Shown piece after piece: positions 18,182-26,892 of a stretch of 64,000 nt of DNA. This DNA comes from Acidobacteriota bacterium. Lineage in GTDB: Bacteria; Acidobacteriota; Terriglobia; Bryobacterales; Bryobacteraceae. Each line of letters begins with the position of its first letter. The stretch's first letter is position 1. Below the pieces are notes generated by a model that was not told where the DNA came from, made no database searches, and worked only from the letters and a program-made list of their open reading frames with translations. The stretch is taken from assembly GCA_026394055.1 (NCBI GenBank), contig JAPKYZ010000048.1:62001-126000 (forward strand), read 5' to 3'. Both the position numbers and the translations under genes were made by a program.

Positions 18182-19059
18182 TTTTTCTTCTTCTTCGCGC
18201 GCTCAATATCGTCTGGAGAGGGAGGCTCGGCGGCATCGAGCAGCCGGGCGAAGGTCTCCTTCACGGCGTCCATCACATTCGGGACGTCGGTTGGTTCACG
18301 TAGCTCCAGCACCAGCGGCCACTGATCTGCACCGGAGGCGAGCAGCGGCATCACGCTCTTCCAATCGATGGTGCCGCCGGTGGCGGTCAGCGGGAACAAA
18401 TGCCCGTCCGAGTTGCCATCGTTGTCGTAAATGTGGGTGGACCGGATGCGGCTCTTCATCAACGCAAAAGCCGGTTCCACGCCCTCCATCAAACGCGCAT
18501 GCCCGGTGTCGAAACAGAAGTCGAGCTTCAGGTGCGTTACTTCCAGGAAGTGCAGCAGCCGCTCGGCGCTCGAGAGCTTGTTCGGCGTGTTTTCGAGCAG
18601 GATCGAGACGCCCCGGGCTCCCGCAAAGAGCTTCAGCTCTTCCAGGCACGTGAACGCGTAGTCCAGCTTGAAATCATCAAACTCTTCACCGCCGACGCCC
18701 AGGTGCTGGATGAGGTACTTGAACGGGATGTCTTCGGCGATCTCAATAGCCCGCTTGATTTCGTCCACCATCGCAATGCGCTTCCACTTCACCGGTTCGG
18801 TGAGCGTGATCACGGCATCGGGTCCGGTGCGGCCCCAGCAGTCATCCGTGTAGATCGGCGAATGCAGCGAATGAAGCTTCAGCTGGGCGTCGCGGAACCA
18901 GTGGCCTAGCTCGCGAATCTGGGGCTTGTCGCGATAGTCCAGGTGTTGCCGGGCGCAGAAAATCTCCACCAGCGGAATGCCGGCATTCCAGATCTTTTCC
19001 AGCCAAACTACGTTCAGGCGGTGATTAACGAATAAGTGCGTCGAAAGAGCGAGATCCAT
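18178..19059 (-). CDS. Sugar phosphate isomerase/epimerase family protein (cytoplasmic TIM barrel)
   Basis: A 293-residue AP-endonuclease-2-type TIM barrel without a signal peptide. Likely metal ligands are in [39 protein letters not shown] and PLVLELREP. The function within this broad family is not identifiable. It starts [15 protein letters not shown] and ends in five lysines encoded by an A/G-rich run that also forms the upstream context of asnS, with which it overlaps by 4 bp. It is 12 bp from ggt. Confidence 0.85.
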   Translation of the reverse strand: MDLALSTHLFVNHRLNVVWLEKIWNAGIPLVEIFCARQHLDYRDKPQIRELGHWFRDAQLKLHSLHSPIYTDDCWGRTGPDAVITLTEPVKWKRIAMVDEIKRAIEIAEDIPFKYLIQHLGVGGEEFDDFKLDYAFTCLEELKLFAGARGVSILLENTPNKLSSAERLLHFLEVTHLKLDFCFDTGHARLMEGVEPAFALMKSRIRSTHIYDNDGNSDGHLFPLTATGGTIDWKSVMPLLASGADQWPLVLELREPTDVPNVMDAVKETFARLLDAAEPPSPDDIERAKKKKK

Positions 19060-19071
19060 GGATTCCTAATC

Positions 19072-20742
19072 TTAGTAACCAGCCGCCTTGCCGCTTTGCC
19101 GGGAGGCCGCGTCGGAGCCGCCCTGTAAAAAGCCATCCTGCACCAGAATGCCTTCCACCCGGGCCACACCACCATTGGTCACCTCGACATTGTGTCCGCG
19201 CTGGCGCAGCAGTTGGGCCGTATCGGGCGACACCTCACCCATGAGGTAGAGCTTGTCGGGCTTCCATTGGTTATGGATGCGTGGGGCGTCAATGGCCTGC
19301 TGCATATTCATCTTGAAGTCGACCACATTGAGAAAGGCCTGCAGGACACCATTGGGGATACGAGTCCCACCGGGAGCACCAATCACCATATAGAGCTTGC
19401 CGTCCTTCAACGCAATCGTCGGCGTCATCGACGACAGCGGCCGCTTGCCCGGTTGAATCGCGTTGGCTTCGCCCCCCACGGCTCCAAACATGTTGGCCAC
19501 ACCGGGCTTGGCCACAAAGTCATCCATTTCATTGTTCATCAGGAACCCCAGACCCGCCACCGTGACGCCATTTCCGTAGCTGCCGTTGATGGTATAAGTC
19601 ATCGCCACGGCATTGCCTTCGGCGTCGACAATCGAGAAATGCGTCGTCTCGGTGGGCTCCGGCTGAGGCAGCGGACCATTCCGCACCTGGTCAGCCGGGG
19701 TAGCGCGGTTGGGGTCAATCGAAGCGCGGAGCCGCTCAATGTAGGTACGGTTGGTCAGCGCCTTGACCGGAACTTTGACGAAAGCCGGGTCGCCCAAATA
19801 TTCCGCCCGGTCGGCATAGGCGCGCTTCATCGCTTCGGCCACCCAGTGATAGGTCTGCGCCGACCCGAAGCCCGTCTTCTCATAACCGGACCCCTCCAGC
19901 ATTCCCAGAATCTGGGTCAACAGAATGCCGCCTGAACTGGGCGGTGGCGGCAGGATCAGCTCCACGCCCTTGTAGGTAGTCCGCAGCGGCGTGCGCTCTT
20001 CAGCCTGATAGCTCTTCAGATCGTCGAGCGTGATCAGCCCGCCGTTCTTCGCCATCTCGGCCGCCAGAATCTTGGCCGTCTCGCCTTCGTAAAAGTCCTT
20101 TGACCCGAACCGCTGCACGCGCTTCAGCGTCCGCGCCAACTCCGGCTGCACCAGCTTGTCGCCGGCCTCATAGAACTTGCCGGAGCGCAGGAAGAGGCGA
20201 TTCGATTCCGGAAACGGGCTCAGCAGCTTGGCCGCGCTCTGCATGCTGCGCGCTTCGGCGTAGCTGAGCGTCACGCCCTCCCGCGCCAACTTGACCGCCG
20301 GAGCCACCAGGCCCGCCCAGAGCTTGCGGCCATACTTCTTGTGCGCCAACTCCAGCCCGCGCACAGTGCCAGGGACGCCTGCCGCGCGCCATCCCACCAC
20401 CGAATCGCGGGTCGGCTTGCCATCCTTGTCGAGATACATGTCTCGGCTGGCCGCCGCGGGAGCCTTTTCACGAAAATCGAAAAACGCCACTTCGCCGGAG
20501 GCCTTGCGCAACAACAAAAATCCGCCGCCACCCAGGTTGCCTGCCGAGGGGTGGGTCACCGCCAGCGCGAGGGCTACCGCTACCGCGGCGTCCACCGCAT
20601 TGCCGCCCGCCTTCAGCACGGCCACTCCGGCATCGGTGGCGTTGGGCTCCTGCGCCACCACCATGGCCTTGCGGGTGCGGACGGGCTCACTGGCGAAGAG
20701 GGAAACAGCGGCTAGCGAGAACGCCAGCAGGATGCGCATCAT
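19072..20742 (-). CDS. ggt: Gamma-glutamyltransferase
   Basis: A periplasmic N-terminal nucleophile hydrolase that cleaves gamma-glutamyl bonds, for example in glutathione. The 556-residue precursor has a signal peptide (MMRILLAFSLAAVSLFA), an Arg-containing large-subunit site (FFDFREKAP) and the autoprocessing Thr in ETTHFSIVDAEGNAVAMT (TTHFS motif). The small subunit has GFLMNNEMDDF, PLSSMTPTI and IGAPGGTRIP. Its stop is 12 bp from the TIM-barrel gene and its start is 94 bp from the kinase stop. Confidence 0.94.
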   Translation of the reverse strand: MMRILLAFSLAAVSLFASEPVRTRKAMVVAQEPNATDAGVAVLKAGGNAVDAAVAVALALAVTHPSAGNLGGGGFLLLRKASGEVAFFDFREKAPAAASRDMYLDKDGKPTRDSVVGWRAAGVPGTVRGLELAHKKYGRKLWAGLVAPAVKLAREGVTLSYAEARSMQSAAKLLSPFPESNRLFLRSGKFYEAGDKLVQPELARTLKRVQRFGSKDFYEGETAKILAAEMAKNGGLITLDDLKSYQAEERTPLRTTYKGVELILPPPPSSGGILLTQILGMLEGSGYEKTGFGSAQTYHWVAEAMKRAYADRAEYLGDPAFVKVPVKALTNRTYIERLRASIDPNRATPADQVRNGPLPQPEPTETTHFSIVDAEGNAVAMTYTINGSYGNGVTVAGLGFLMNNEMDDFVAKPGVANMFGAVGGEANAIQPGKRPLSSMTPTIALKDGKLYMVIGAPGGTRIPNGVLQAFLNVVDFKMNMQQAIDAPRIHNQWKPDKLYLMGEVSPDTAQLLRQRGHNVEVTNGGVARVEGILVQDGFLQGGSDAASRQSGKAAGY

Positions 20743-20803
20743 CTCCTCAGTCTATCGCCACCGGGTGTATCCTGTTCCTCAAACGAGCAAGGGAACGAGT
20801 GCG

Positions 20804-20840
20804 GTAGGGCGGTGACAACCAAGCTACGAACCGCCCCTAC
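20804..20840. repeat. Hairpin repeat at the end of the kinase gene
   Basis: Inverted repeat GTAGGGCGGT (20804-20813) / ACCGCCCCTAC (20830-20840) with one bulged base and a 16-base loop. On the minus strand the kinase stop codon TAG (20837-20839) lies inside the first arm. It could form an RNA hairpin between the kinase and ggt transcripts. Confidence 0.65.
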
Positions 20841-23500
20841 GAATGCAATTCCGTGGCGCCGCTGCCCAACAGTTCGCGTTCACCCAAGGAGCGGTTAAAC
20901 ACGTACAACGCAAATCCCAATAGGACGCCCATGGCGGCGAGTGATGCCGGGGCGTACCATGTCCGCCAGTCTGTCCCCAGGATGAGGTTGCCGCCGAAGT
21001 TGAGGTAGAAGATAGAGGCCATCGTGGCCACCATGCCCACCCGGATCAAGACGGCCATCAACGCGCCGAAAATCAATACGTAAAAGCCGAACGTCAGCAA
21101 CCAATTGGGCTGCATGCTAAGGCCATTTTGCAGTGCGGAGAACAGCAGCGCCCCCACCGAAATCGCCAGCCAGTCCCGCCGCAGCAGCTGCTTCAGCCCA
21201 AAGATCATCCAGAACAACACCAGGCCGAACTGAAGGCCGTTGGCCAGGTGAAAGGGGAACAGCCCCAGCCACCGCCGCGGCCCGGAGAGCAGGGCCAGAT
21301 TGCCCCACGGCTCCAGACCCGTCTCGGCGACCTGACGGAGGCTCGTCAGGTTGATCACCGCCCAAACGGCAATCCCGACGGTGGCGCCGATCAGAAGATC
21401 GGCGCAGACTTGCGGGTCGCCGAAGCGTCCGGTCAGCAGCCGGTTCCAGGTGACGATCGAATGCGGCCAGCGCGCCCGGAGGGCCGGTTCCAGGGCCAGG
21501 TAGAGCAGCCAGATAACGGCACCCCCCATCAAGGCATCGGACAGCGCCTCACGGAAGAACATCAGCATGCTGAAGGAGAGCACCGCGTCCACCCGGCAAG
21601 CCCAATTCAACATCACCAAGGTACCCATGGCCAACCCCATCCGTAAGGCGCCCTGCCGGTCAGCCCGCCCCAAGCGCCAATTCCGCCGGGCGAGCAAGGC
21701 TGCGAACACGACGCCCACTAGAGTGATGGACACGCCCACAATCACGCGCAGACGCTCAATCGGCGTTTCCTTGCTGGGGGCCGACCCGTCTTCCTTCATC
21801 CAGGGCATCACGACGCGGACCAGGGTAACCCGGCCTCTCCACCAGCCCACTTCCAGCTCCAGCGGCGTGCCCGGGATCTTGGGATGCGGCCCCTTCCAGG
21901 CCCGCACTTGATCGGCCGCCGTCCGTGGCGTCACCGTGGTGGAGACTTCCTGAAAGGCCGCCATCTCCAGCCCCGCCGCCTGGAAGACGGATTCCAGGCT
22001 GATGGGCGCCGCCAGCTCATGTCCTGGTGCATACGGCTGGGCTTCAAACAGACGCAAATAGCCATAGGCATCCAGCTCCATCCGCACCATCCCCGGTTCG
22101 ACCAGCGCGGGATTGGTGGGCGTCACACGGCCGTTGGGTTCCGCCAGCAAGTCACTCAGCGCCTCCCGGTAGACCAACAAGATCGGCCCTTCGGCCGCCA
22201 GCCATTCGTCCCACTTCTTTGGTGACGGCAGAGAGTTCAAGTGCTGCAGCAGGCGGGGACGTTCACTCAACGAAACAATGGTTGCCTTCGGCTTGTCAGG
22301 GTAACCCAACTGCACGGCCATATCGCGAGCCTTCTGCTTCAACACGTCCGGCGTGTATTCCAGGGGCGAATGCAGAAAGGCCGATTGCTGCTGGTTGATC
22401 CACGGCGCGGCCAGCAAGCAGGAGACGATCACCAATAGACAGCTGAGCGCCCACTTGCGCGAAAGGCCCTCGTTGCTGCCCGCCGCCGCCACCATCTCAG
22501 GCGACGGCGTTTCTCCCGCCGCCAGAGCCGCGGCCAACGGATCACCGCCCGGCAGCGCCGCCGCAATGGACAGAGCCGTAGCAGGGCGCTTGGCCGGGTG
22601 CGGGTCCAGGCAGCGGCGGATCACCTTCTCGATGGCCGGGTCAATGTCGGCCGCCACCGACGACATGCTGTGCAGCTGGAGGGCATCCTGCAAATCGAGC
22701 AGCTGCGGAATGGTCTGGGCGTCGTAGGGCTTCTTGCCAGTAAAGACCTCATAGAGCACCAAACCGAGCGCATAGATGTCGCTCTTGGCGGTCACTTCGA
22801 CGCCGCGCAGCTGTTCGGGCGACATGTAGGCTGGTGTGCCGTTGCGTGCCTCGGGGCCGGACATCGTGTCGGCGATAGCGGCCAAGCCGAAATCCATGAT
22901 CACCGGCTCACCCCGCTTGTTCAGCATGATGTTCTGGGGCTTCAGATCACGGTGGATGACGCCCTTGTCATGCGCGGCGGCCAGGCCCGCGCAGAGCTTG
23001 CGGGCGGTCTCCAAGGCCTTGTCGGCGGGCAGGCGGCCGATGCGCTGGAGGAGACCGGAGAGATCCTCACCATCGACATACTCCATCGAGATGAAGGGCA
23101 GGCCCTCCACTTCGCCAATGTCGTAGACCCGGCAGACATTGGGATGCGAGACTTGCCGCGCGACACGGACTTCGCTTTGGAAGCGTTCAATGAAGCGTTC
23201 ATTCGCCGCTAGCGCTTCAGGCAGAAACTTCAGCGCCACCGCTTGGCCCAACGTGAGATCGGTGGCGCGGTAGACCTCGCCCATACCGCCCTTGCCCAGC
23301 AGGCCGATGATGCGATAACGTCCGCCCAGCAGCGTGCCAGGAATGAAGCGCCCTTCGTCCACGGCCGACACCTTCGTGAGGCGCGAGAAGGAGGTAACGG
23401 AGCGGGGTGAGCTGGTGGGCGTGGGGGCCAGTTGCGGTGCAGCCTCAGTCGGCATCGCCACGGTCTCTTCTGAAGCCAGATCCCTCAGCCGCTCGTCCAT
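20837..23500 (-). CDS. Ser/Thr protein kinase with large C-terminal membrane domain
   Basis: An 887-residue Hanks-type kinase. The kinase domain (about residues 60-320) has the P-loop GKGGMGEVYRATD, HRDLKPQNIML, the DFG motif in VIMDFGLAAIAD and the APE equivalent in NGTPAYMSPEQL. A transmembrane segment follows near residue 350. Then come an extracytoplasmic stretch of about 230 residues and a block of roughly eight hydrophobic segments up to the C-terminus. Kinases with such appended membrane halves are common in Solibacter-like genomes. The sensed signal is unknown. The next gene downstream is ggt, 94 bp away. Confidence 0.9.
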   Translation of the reverse strand: MDERLRDLASEETVAMPTEAAPQLAPTPTSSPRSVTSFSRLTKVSAVDEGRFIPGTLLGGRYRIIGLLGKGGMGEVYRATDLTLGQAVALKFLPEALAANERFIERFQSEVRVARQVSHPNVCRVYDIGEVEGLPFISMEYVDGEDLSGLLQRIGRLPADKALETARKLCAGLAAAHDKGVIHRDLKPQNIMLNKRGEPVIMDFGLAAIADTMSGPEARNGTPAYMSPEQLRGVEVTAKSDIYALGLVLYEVFTGKKPYDAQTIPQLLDLQDALQLHSMSSVAADIDPAIEKVIRRCLDPHPAKRPATALSIAAALPGGDPLAAALAAGETPSPEMVAAAGSNEGLSRKWALSCLLVIVSCLLAAPWINQQQSAFLHSPLEYTPDVLKQKARDMAVQLGYPDKPKATIVSLSERPRLLQHLNSLPSPKKWDEWLAAEGPILLVYREALSDLLAEPNGRVTPTNPALVEPGMVRMELDAYGYLRLFEAQPYAPGHELAAPISLESVFQAAGLEMAAFQEVSTTVTPRTAADQVRAWKGPHPKIPGTPLELEVGWWRGRVTLVRVVMPWMKEDGSAPSKETPIERLRVIVGVSITLVGVVFAALLARRNWRLGRADRQGALRMGLAMGTLVMLNWACRVDAVLSFSMLMFFREALSDALMGGAVIWLLYLALEPALRARWPHSIVTWNRLLTGRFGDPQVCADLLIGATVGIAVWAVINLTSLRQVAETGLEPWGNLALLSGPRRWLGLFPFHLANGLQFGLVLFWMIFGLKQLLRRDWLAISVGALLFSALQNGLSMQPNWLLTFGFYVLIFGALMAVLIRVGMVATMASIFYLNFGGNLILGTDWRTWYAPASLAAMGVLLGFALYVFNRSLGERELLGSGATELHS

Positions 23501-23666
23501 CGTTCGATTCTACAAGTACGCGGGCGGCCTCGAATGCTCAATGTTCCCCTATCTGGGTGAAGGCCCCGACGCGGGCAGGTATGCGAGAGTTGGCCGGCGC
23601 GGTTCGAGATCGCACCAGAGTGGAACCATGCAGGAGCAGATCCACGGTGACGAACGACGACATCTC

Positions 23667-24476
23667 CTACCTGATTGCTGGCGAGCGCTCACGGGCTCTC
23701 AGGTAGACGTCGTCCAATTGAGGCATGGCACACTGGCGGCCGAAGCGAACATCGTTGGGGAAACGCCGGGCGGCTTCGGCGACGGCGTCCGACGGCGTCC
23801 GTTCAATGTAGTCTTCCGGTATCTTGAAGAGGCTCGAATCTGGCTCGCCCTCGCGAATAGTTAGGTATGTTGCCACCCGTCGCTGCACGAGTCTTCCGTC
23901 TTTGAAGAACGACACTTCAGTCCGGAGTGGAGCGCAATTCAAGGCCGGCGCGCGCCATCGATCAAAATGAATCTTGTCGTAAGCCGGGCCCAGCTGGACC
24001 GATGCGGAACTGGAGATGGTCTCCTGGGACTTCAATACCGCGTAACCAAGTATCGGCTCAACTCTCTCGCCAACACAGGATGCGGTCAATGTAGCCCGCT
24101 CCGCCTCCAACTGTGCTTGTGTTAATGGATATGTGACCTTCGAGTTAATCAGTGGCGCGACCCGGGTAGCCGTCCTCGTTCCTGGATCTGTGACCGTATG
24201 AATCGAGACGAGTTTCGAGCCTTCCGCGGGTGAAGGACGATAGAACGAGACGACACTCGCACCATCGCTCCTCAATGCATAGCCCCGGAACTCGGCCTCG
24301 ATCAACGAGTTGTCGCCCGCAAAGTCCGCTGTGGTGTAAGTTGCGACAAAGGGCTTGATTGAGATGGCCGACTGGGCGGACGCCGGCCAAGAAAAATGGC
24401 GCACGAGAAAGACACCGACGGCCGAGCAACCGAGGGCGATTATCACAATATCCCTTAAAGATGCGTACTTCTTCAT
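23667..24476 (-). CDS. Exported protein of unknown function, partner of Cys-rich peptide gene
   Basis: A 269-residue protein with an N-terminal membrane segment (about residues 10-33: DIVIIALGCSAVGVFLV), probably an anchor or signal peptide, followed by a soluble domain with no recognised motif. Three cysteines are in the soluble part (TASCVGE, LNCAP, RQCAMP). It lies 46 bp after the Cys-rich peptide gene, with its own AGGAG site, and the two are probably one transcript. Base composition is visibly lower in GC than in neighbouring genes, suggesting acquisition from elsewhere. I do not recognise the family. Confidence 0.75.
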   Translation of the reverse strand: MKKYASLRDIVIIALGCSAVGVFLVRHFSWPASAQSAISIKPFVATYTTADFAGDNSLIEAEFRGYALRSDGASVVSFYRPSPAEGSKLVSIHTVTDPGTRTATRVAPLINSKVTYPLTQAQLEAERATLTASCVGERVEPILGYAVLKSQETISSSASVQLGPAYDKIHFDRWRAPALNCAPLRTEVSFFKDGRLVQRRVATYLTIREGEPDSSLFKIPEDYIERTPSDAVAEAARRFPNDVRFGRQCAMPQLDDVYLRARERSPAIR

Positions 24477-24522
24477 GTGCTACTCCTAGTTTCTATTGGG
24501 GGTCTCTATTTGGGCGGTTGCG

Positions 24523-24801
24523 TTAATTGCAACTATTGCAGCAAGGGAAGACGCATCCCCAGCCTTGGGCCGCACAAAAATAGACAAAGCCAGACGTGCT
24601 AATGCAAGGCCCGCAGCTGCAGTAGTAGCAAGTGTCGCCGGAGGGGCAAGACTGAGTGGCGGGGCCACAATACTTTTCTGGTCCAAAATTGTACAAGCTT
24701 TGAGAACATTGTGCCTGCGCTTCTTGCCTTGGTGCTAGGAACAATAGGGCCGAGAGAACGAGGATGATGGGCCGCCAACCAGCGTGGAAGAATCTAGACA
24801 T
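24523..24801 (-). CDS. Small secreted cysteine-rich peptide (12 Cys)
   Basis: A 92-residue precursor. The signal peptide covers residues 1-30 (RPIILVLSALLFLAPR core, AQA cleavage site). The mature peptide of about 62 residues contains 12 cysteines (positions 32, 45, 52, 58, 61, 63, 66, 76, 83, 87, 88 and 91), including CYYCSCGPC and CVFPCCNSC. This density suggests disulfides or a metal/cluster site. The start ATG has GGAGG ten bases upstream; an upstream in-frame ATG at 24873 is less likely because the signal peptide starts here. No family is recognised. GC is lower than in flanking genes. The next gene downstream encodes an exported protein. Confidence 0.78.
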   Translation of the reverse strand: MSRFFHAGWRPIILVLSALLFLAPRQEAQAQCSQSLYNFGPEKYCGPATQSCPSGDTCYYCSCGPCISTSGFVYFCAAQGWGCVFPCCNSCN

Positions 24802-24823
24802 AACAACAAATCCTCCTACTAGC

Positions 24824-24852
24824 CTTGTACTATCTCCGCGTGTCGGTGTCAA
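24824..24852 (-). promoter_or_regulatory. Predicted sigma70-type promoter of the Cys-rich peptide operon
   Basis: On the minus strand, TTGACA (24847-24852) is followed by a 17-base spacer and TACAAG (24824-24829), a perfect -35 and a 4/6 -10 box. It lies just before the GGAGG ribosome-binding site at 24812-24816, giving a very short leader. This is a sequence match only. Confidence 0.5.
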
Positions 24853-24939
24853 GCGGAATGTGGACCAGGGCATGTGGTGCAGCTGATGGCTTACCTCGGG
24901 GCCGGATATCTTGCCGGTATGACGGACGGCGTGAGATTG

Positions 24940-25737
24940 CTACCGGATCAGCCAGTGCCGCAGCTCCCCCGGCGTGTGTCCCGTGATCCGGCGGACGGTG
25001 CGGGTGAAGTGGGCTTGGTCGGAGAAGCCGCATTGGGCGGCGATGTCGGCCAAGCGGTGCTCTGCTTTCTTGAGCAGCTGCACCGCTGCGTGCACCCGCG
25101 TCCGCTGTTGGTATTCACCCAAGGAGATACCGTTGAACTGCCGGAACGTCCGGGCGACGTGCACCGGATGCACCCCGGCATCCAGGGCCAGTTCAACCAG
25201 GCTGGGCATGACTTCACCGGTCCGGCAACGGGACCGGACACTTTCGGTTACCCGCTTCAGCCAGGCTGGTTGCCTCCCTTCCTTGCGGGTGGGCGCCATG
25301 GACCCCAGCATTTCGGCGATCAACGATTCGGCCGCCAACCCGGTAAGATCACCAGCTTGAAAGCCGCGGTAAAGCTCCAAGGCCCGCCAGAGGATGGGGC
25401 CGCCGCACAGGTCCGGGTCGCGTGGAAGCCGGGTGAGCTGCTCCCAACGCGGATCAAGTTCAATCGTAAAGGTCCGGCCTCCGCCCGTCCCCACTTCATC
25501 CAGATGGCACAGGCCCACTGGGTGGAAGCCGATCGAAGGCGGCGCATATTCGAGCTCCCGCCGGCCTGCGCGCTCGCGGTAGCGGCCTTCGATCAGCAGG
25601 CCAAAATAAGCCGCCTCGTGCGAATGCCGCGGGAAGCGGCGTGCCGTGGCGTGGTGCAAATCGGTGAGCAGGGCTCCGCCGCTGGACTGCCGCCGCCGCG
25701 TCGCGCCAAAGAACTCGCCCCGATTTAGATGGCCCAT
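24940..25737 (-). CDS. AraC-family transcriptional regulator
   Basis: A 265-residue regulator. The N-terminal cupin-like sensor domain (about 1-150) has FPRHSHEAAYFGLLIEG. The C-terminal double helix-turn-helix (about 165-262) has DAGVHPVHVARTFRQFNG and LADIAAQCGFSDQAHFTRT, followed by the family's GHTPGELR. The effector is unknown. It is transcribed away from the P460-type cytochrome gene with 80 bp between the starts and may control it; that link is inference from position only. Confidence 0.92.
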   Translation of the reverse strand: MGHLNRGEFFGATRRRQSSGGALLTDLHHATARRFPRHSHEAAYFGLLIEGRYRERAGRRELEYAPPSIGFHPVGLCHLDEVGTGGGRTFTIELDPRWEQLTRLPRDPDLCGGPILWRALELYRGFQAGDLTGLAAESLIAEMLGSMAPTRKEGRQPAWLKRVTESVRSRCRTGEVMPSLVELALDAGVHPVHVARTFRQFNGISLGEYQQRTRVHAAVQLLKKAEHRLADIAAQCGFSDQAHFTRTVRRITGHTPGELRHWLIR

Positions 25738-25817
25738 ACGTTGCCTGCTTCCTTCCTACGGACGCGATGTTCAAATCGTTCAATACATCCCCCGGACGGA
25801 TCGCCTACGCTAACAAC

Positions 25818-26705
25818 ATGACGACTCTGATGCTGTTGGCGCTTCTGGCCGCGGATGGCGAATTGGCTTTTCCCAAAGACTACCGCGAGTGGGTCTATCT
25901 CAGTTCCGGCCTGGGCATGACCTACGGTCCGGCGGCCTCCATGGCGAACAACAACCCCATGTGGGACAACGTTTTTGTGAAGCCTGAATCCTGGAAGGCG
26001 TTTAAGGAGACCGGCACGTGGCCGGAAGGGACCACCTTTGTGCTGGAGATCCGCTACGCCACTTCTCAAGGGTCTATCAACAAGGGCGGACATTACCAGA
26101 CAGACGTGGCGGCCATTGAGGCGTCTCAAAAGCGTGGGGGCCAATGGCAGTATTTCGGGTTCGGCAACGGGCTTTCCGGCATCCGGCCGGCCGCCTCGCC
26201 TTTGCCCGCCCAGGCCGGCTGCGCCGCTTGCCATTCCGCCAATGGGGCTGTTGAGTGGACCTTCACCCAGTTCTACCCCGCCGCGCTGGCGATCGCCCAA
26301 GCCAAGGGCACGGTTCGAGCAACCTACCAGCCTCCGGTACCCTCTCCGGCTGCGCTGTTCCACACCGTCCGCGATGCTGGCTGGAGCAAGGCGGTCGACC
26401 TACTGGCCGCGGCCAAGCAGAAGGACCCTTCCGCCGCCATTGTCCAAGAGGCCACTCTGAATAGCGTGGGCTATGCTCTACAAGGCGCCAATCGCACCGA
26501 GGATGCCATCGCGCTGTTCAACTACGTCACCCGGCAGTTCCCCCAGTCAGCCAATGCGTTCGACTCGCTGGCAGAAGTGCTGGAGGCCGCCGGCCGCAAG
26601 CCGGAGGCGCTGGAGGCGAGCCGCAAAGTGTTGGCGCTGGGCAGCGCCAGCGAACAGTTGACCAAGATCAACCGTGAACGGGTGAAGAGATTGGGCGGCG
26701 AGTAG
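25818..26705 (+). CDS. Exported cytochrome P460-like protein with C-terminal TPR-like region
   Basis: A 295-residue protein with a short signal peptide (MTTLMLLALLAADGE). Residues about 15-165 match the cytochrome P460/CytP fold (FPKDYREWVYLSSGLGM, GTTFVLEIRY). There is a single CXXCH heme c motif, CAACH (135-139). Residues about 180-290 contain helical repeats of TPR type (SVGYALQGANRTEDAIALFN, PQSANAFDSLAEVLEAAGRK). P460 proteins oxidise small nitrogen compounds or act as electron carriers; the role here is unknown. The ATG at 25818 starts the signal peptide. Confidence 0.82.
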   Translation: MTTLMLLALLAADGELAFPKDYREWVYLSSGLGMTYGPAASMANNNPMWDNVFVKPESWKAFKETGTWPEGTTFVLEIRYATSQGSINKGGHYQTDVAAIEASQKRGGQWQYFGFGNGLSGIRPAASPLPAQAGCAACHSANGAVEWTFTQFYPAALAIAQAKGTVRATYQPPVPSPAALFHTVRDAGWSKAVDLLAAAKQKDPSAAIVQEATLNSVGYALQGANRTEDAIALFNYVTRQFPQSANAFDSLAEVLEAAGRKPEALEASRKVLALGSASEQLTKINRERVKRLGGE

Positions 26706-26752
26706 GTGAGCCGCTTCGCTCCGGTGCGCTTGACCACCGGGGCGTCGAGCGT

Positions 26753-26892
26753 CTAGCAGGCTGCGGAAAAAGGGCCTTGCAGGACCACTCCCTCACGGTC
26801 GTGGCTCAGTAAGCTATGGCAAATAAACAGGCGATGTTTCTGAGCCGCGCGCGTCAGCAAGCGGTTTCCGGCCTTTTTCCGCAGCCTGCTAG
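26753..26892. repeat. Compound palindromic element, family I copy B with 21-bp terminal inverted repeats
   Basis: Perfect 21-bp outer inverted repeats at 26753-26773 and 26872-26892 (CTAGCAGGCTGCGG start) enclose family I arms at 26784-26809 and 26840-26865 in reverse orientation to copy A. GCGT lies directly outside both ends, a possible 4-bp target duplication. There is no coding capacity, so it is MITE-like. The right end contains the stop codon of the minus-strand isomerase gene. Confidence 0.82.

Noticed and set aside
26753-26892. Complete insertion sequence
   Set aside because: The 140-bp element has inverted repeats but no room for a transposase, so only a non-autonomous element is possible.
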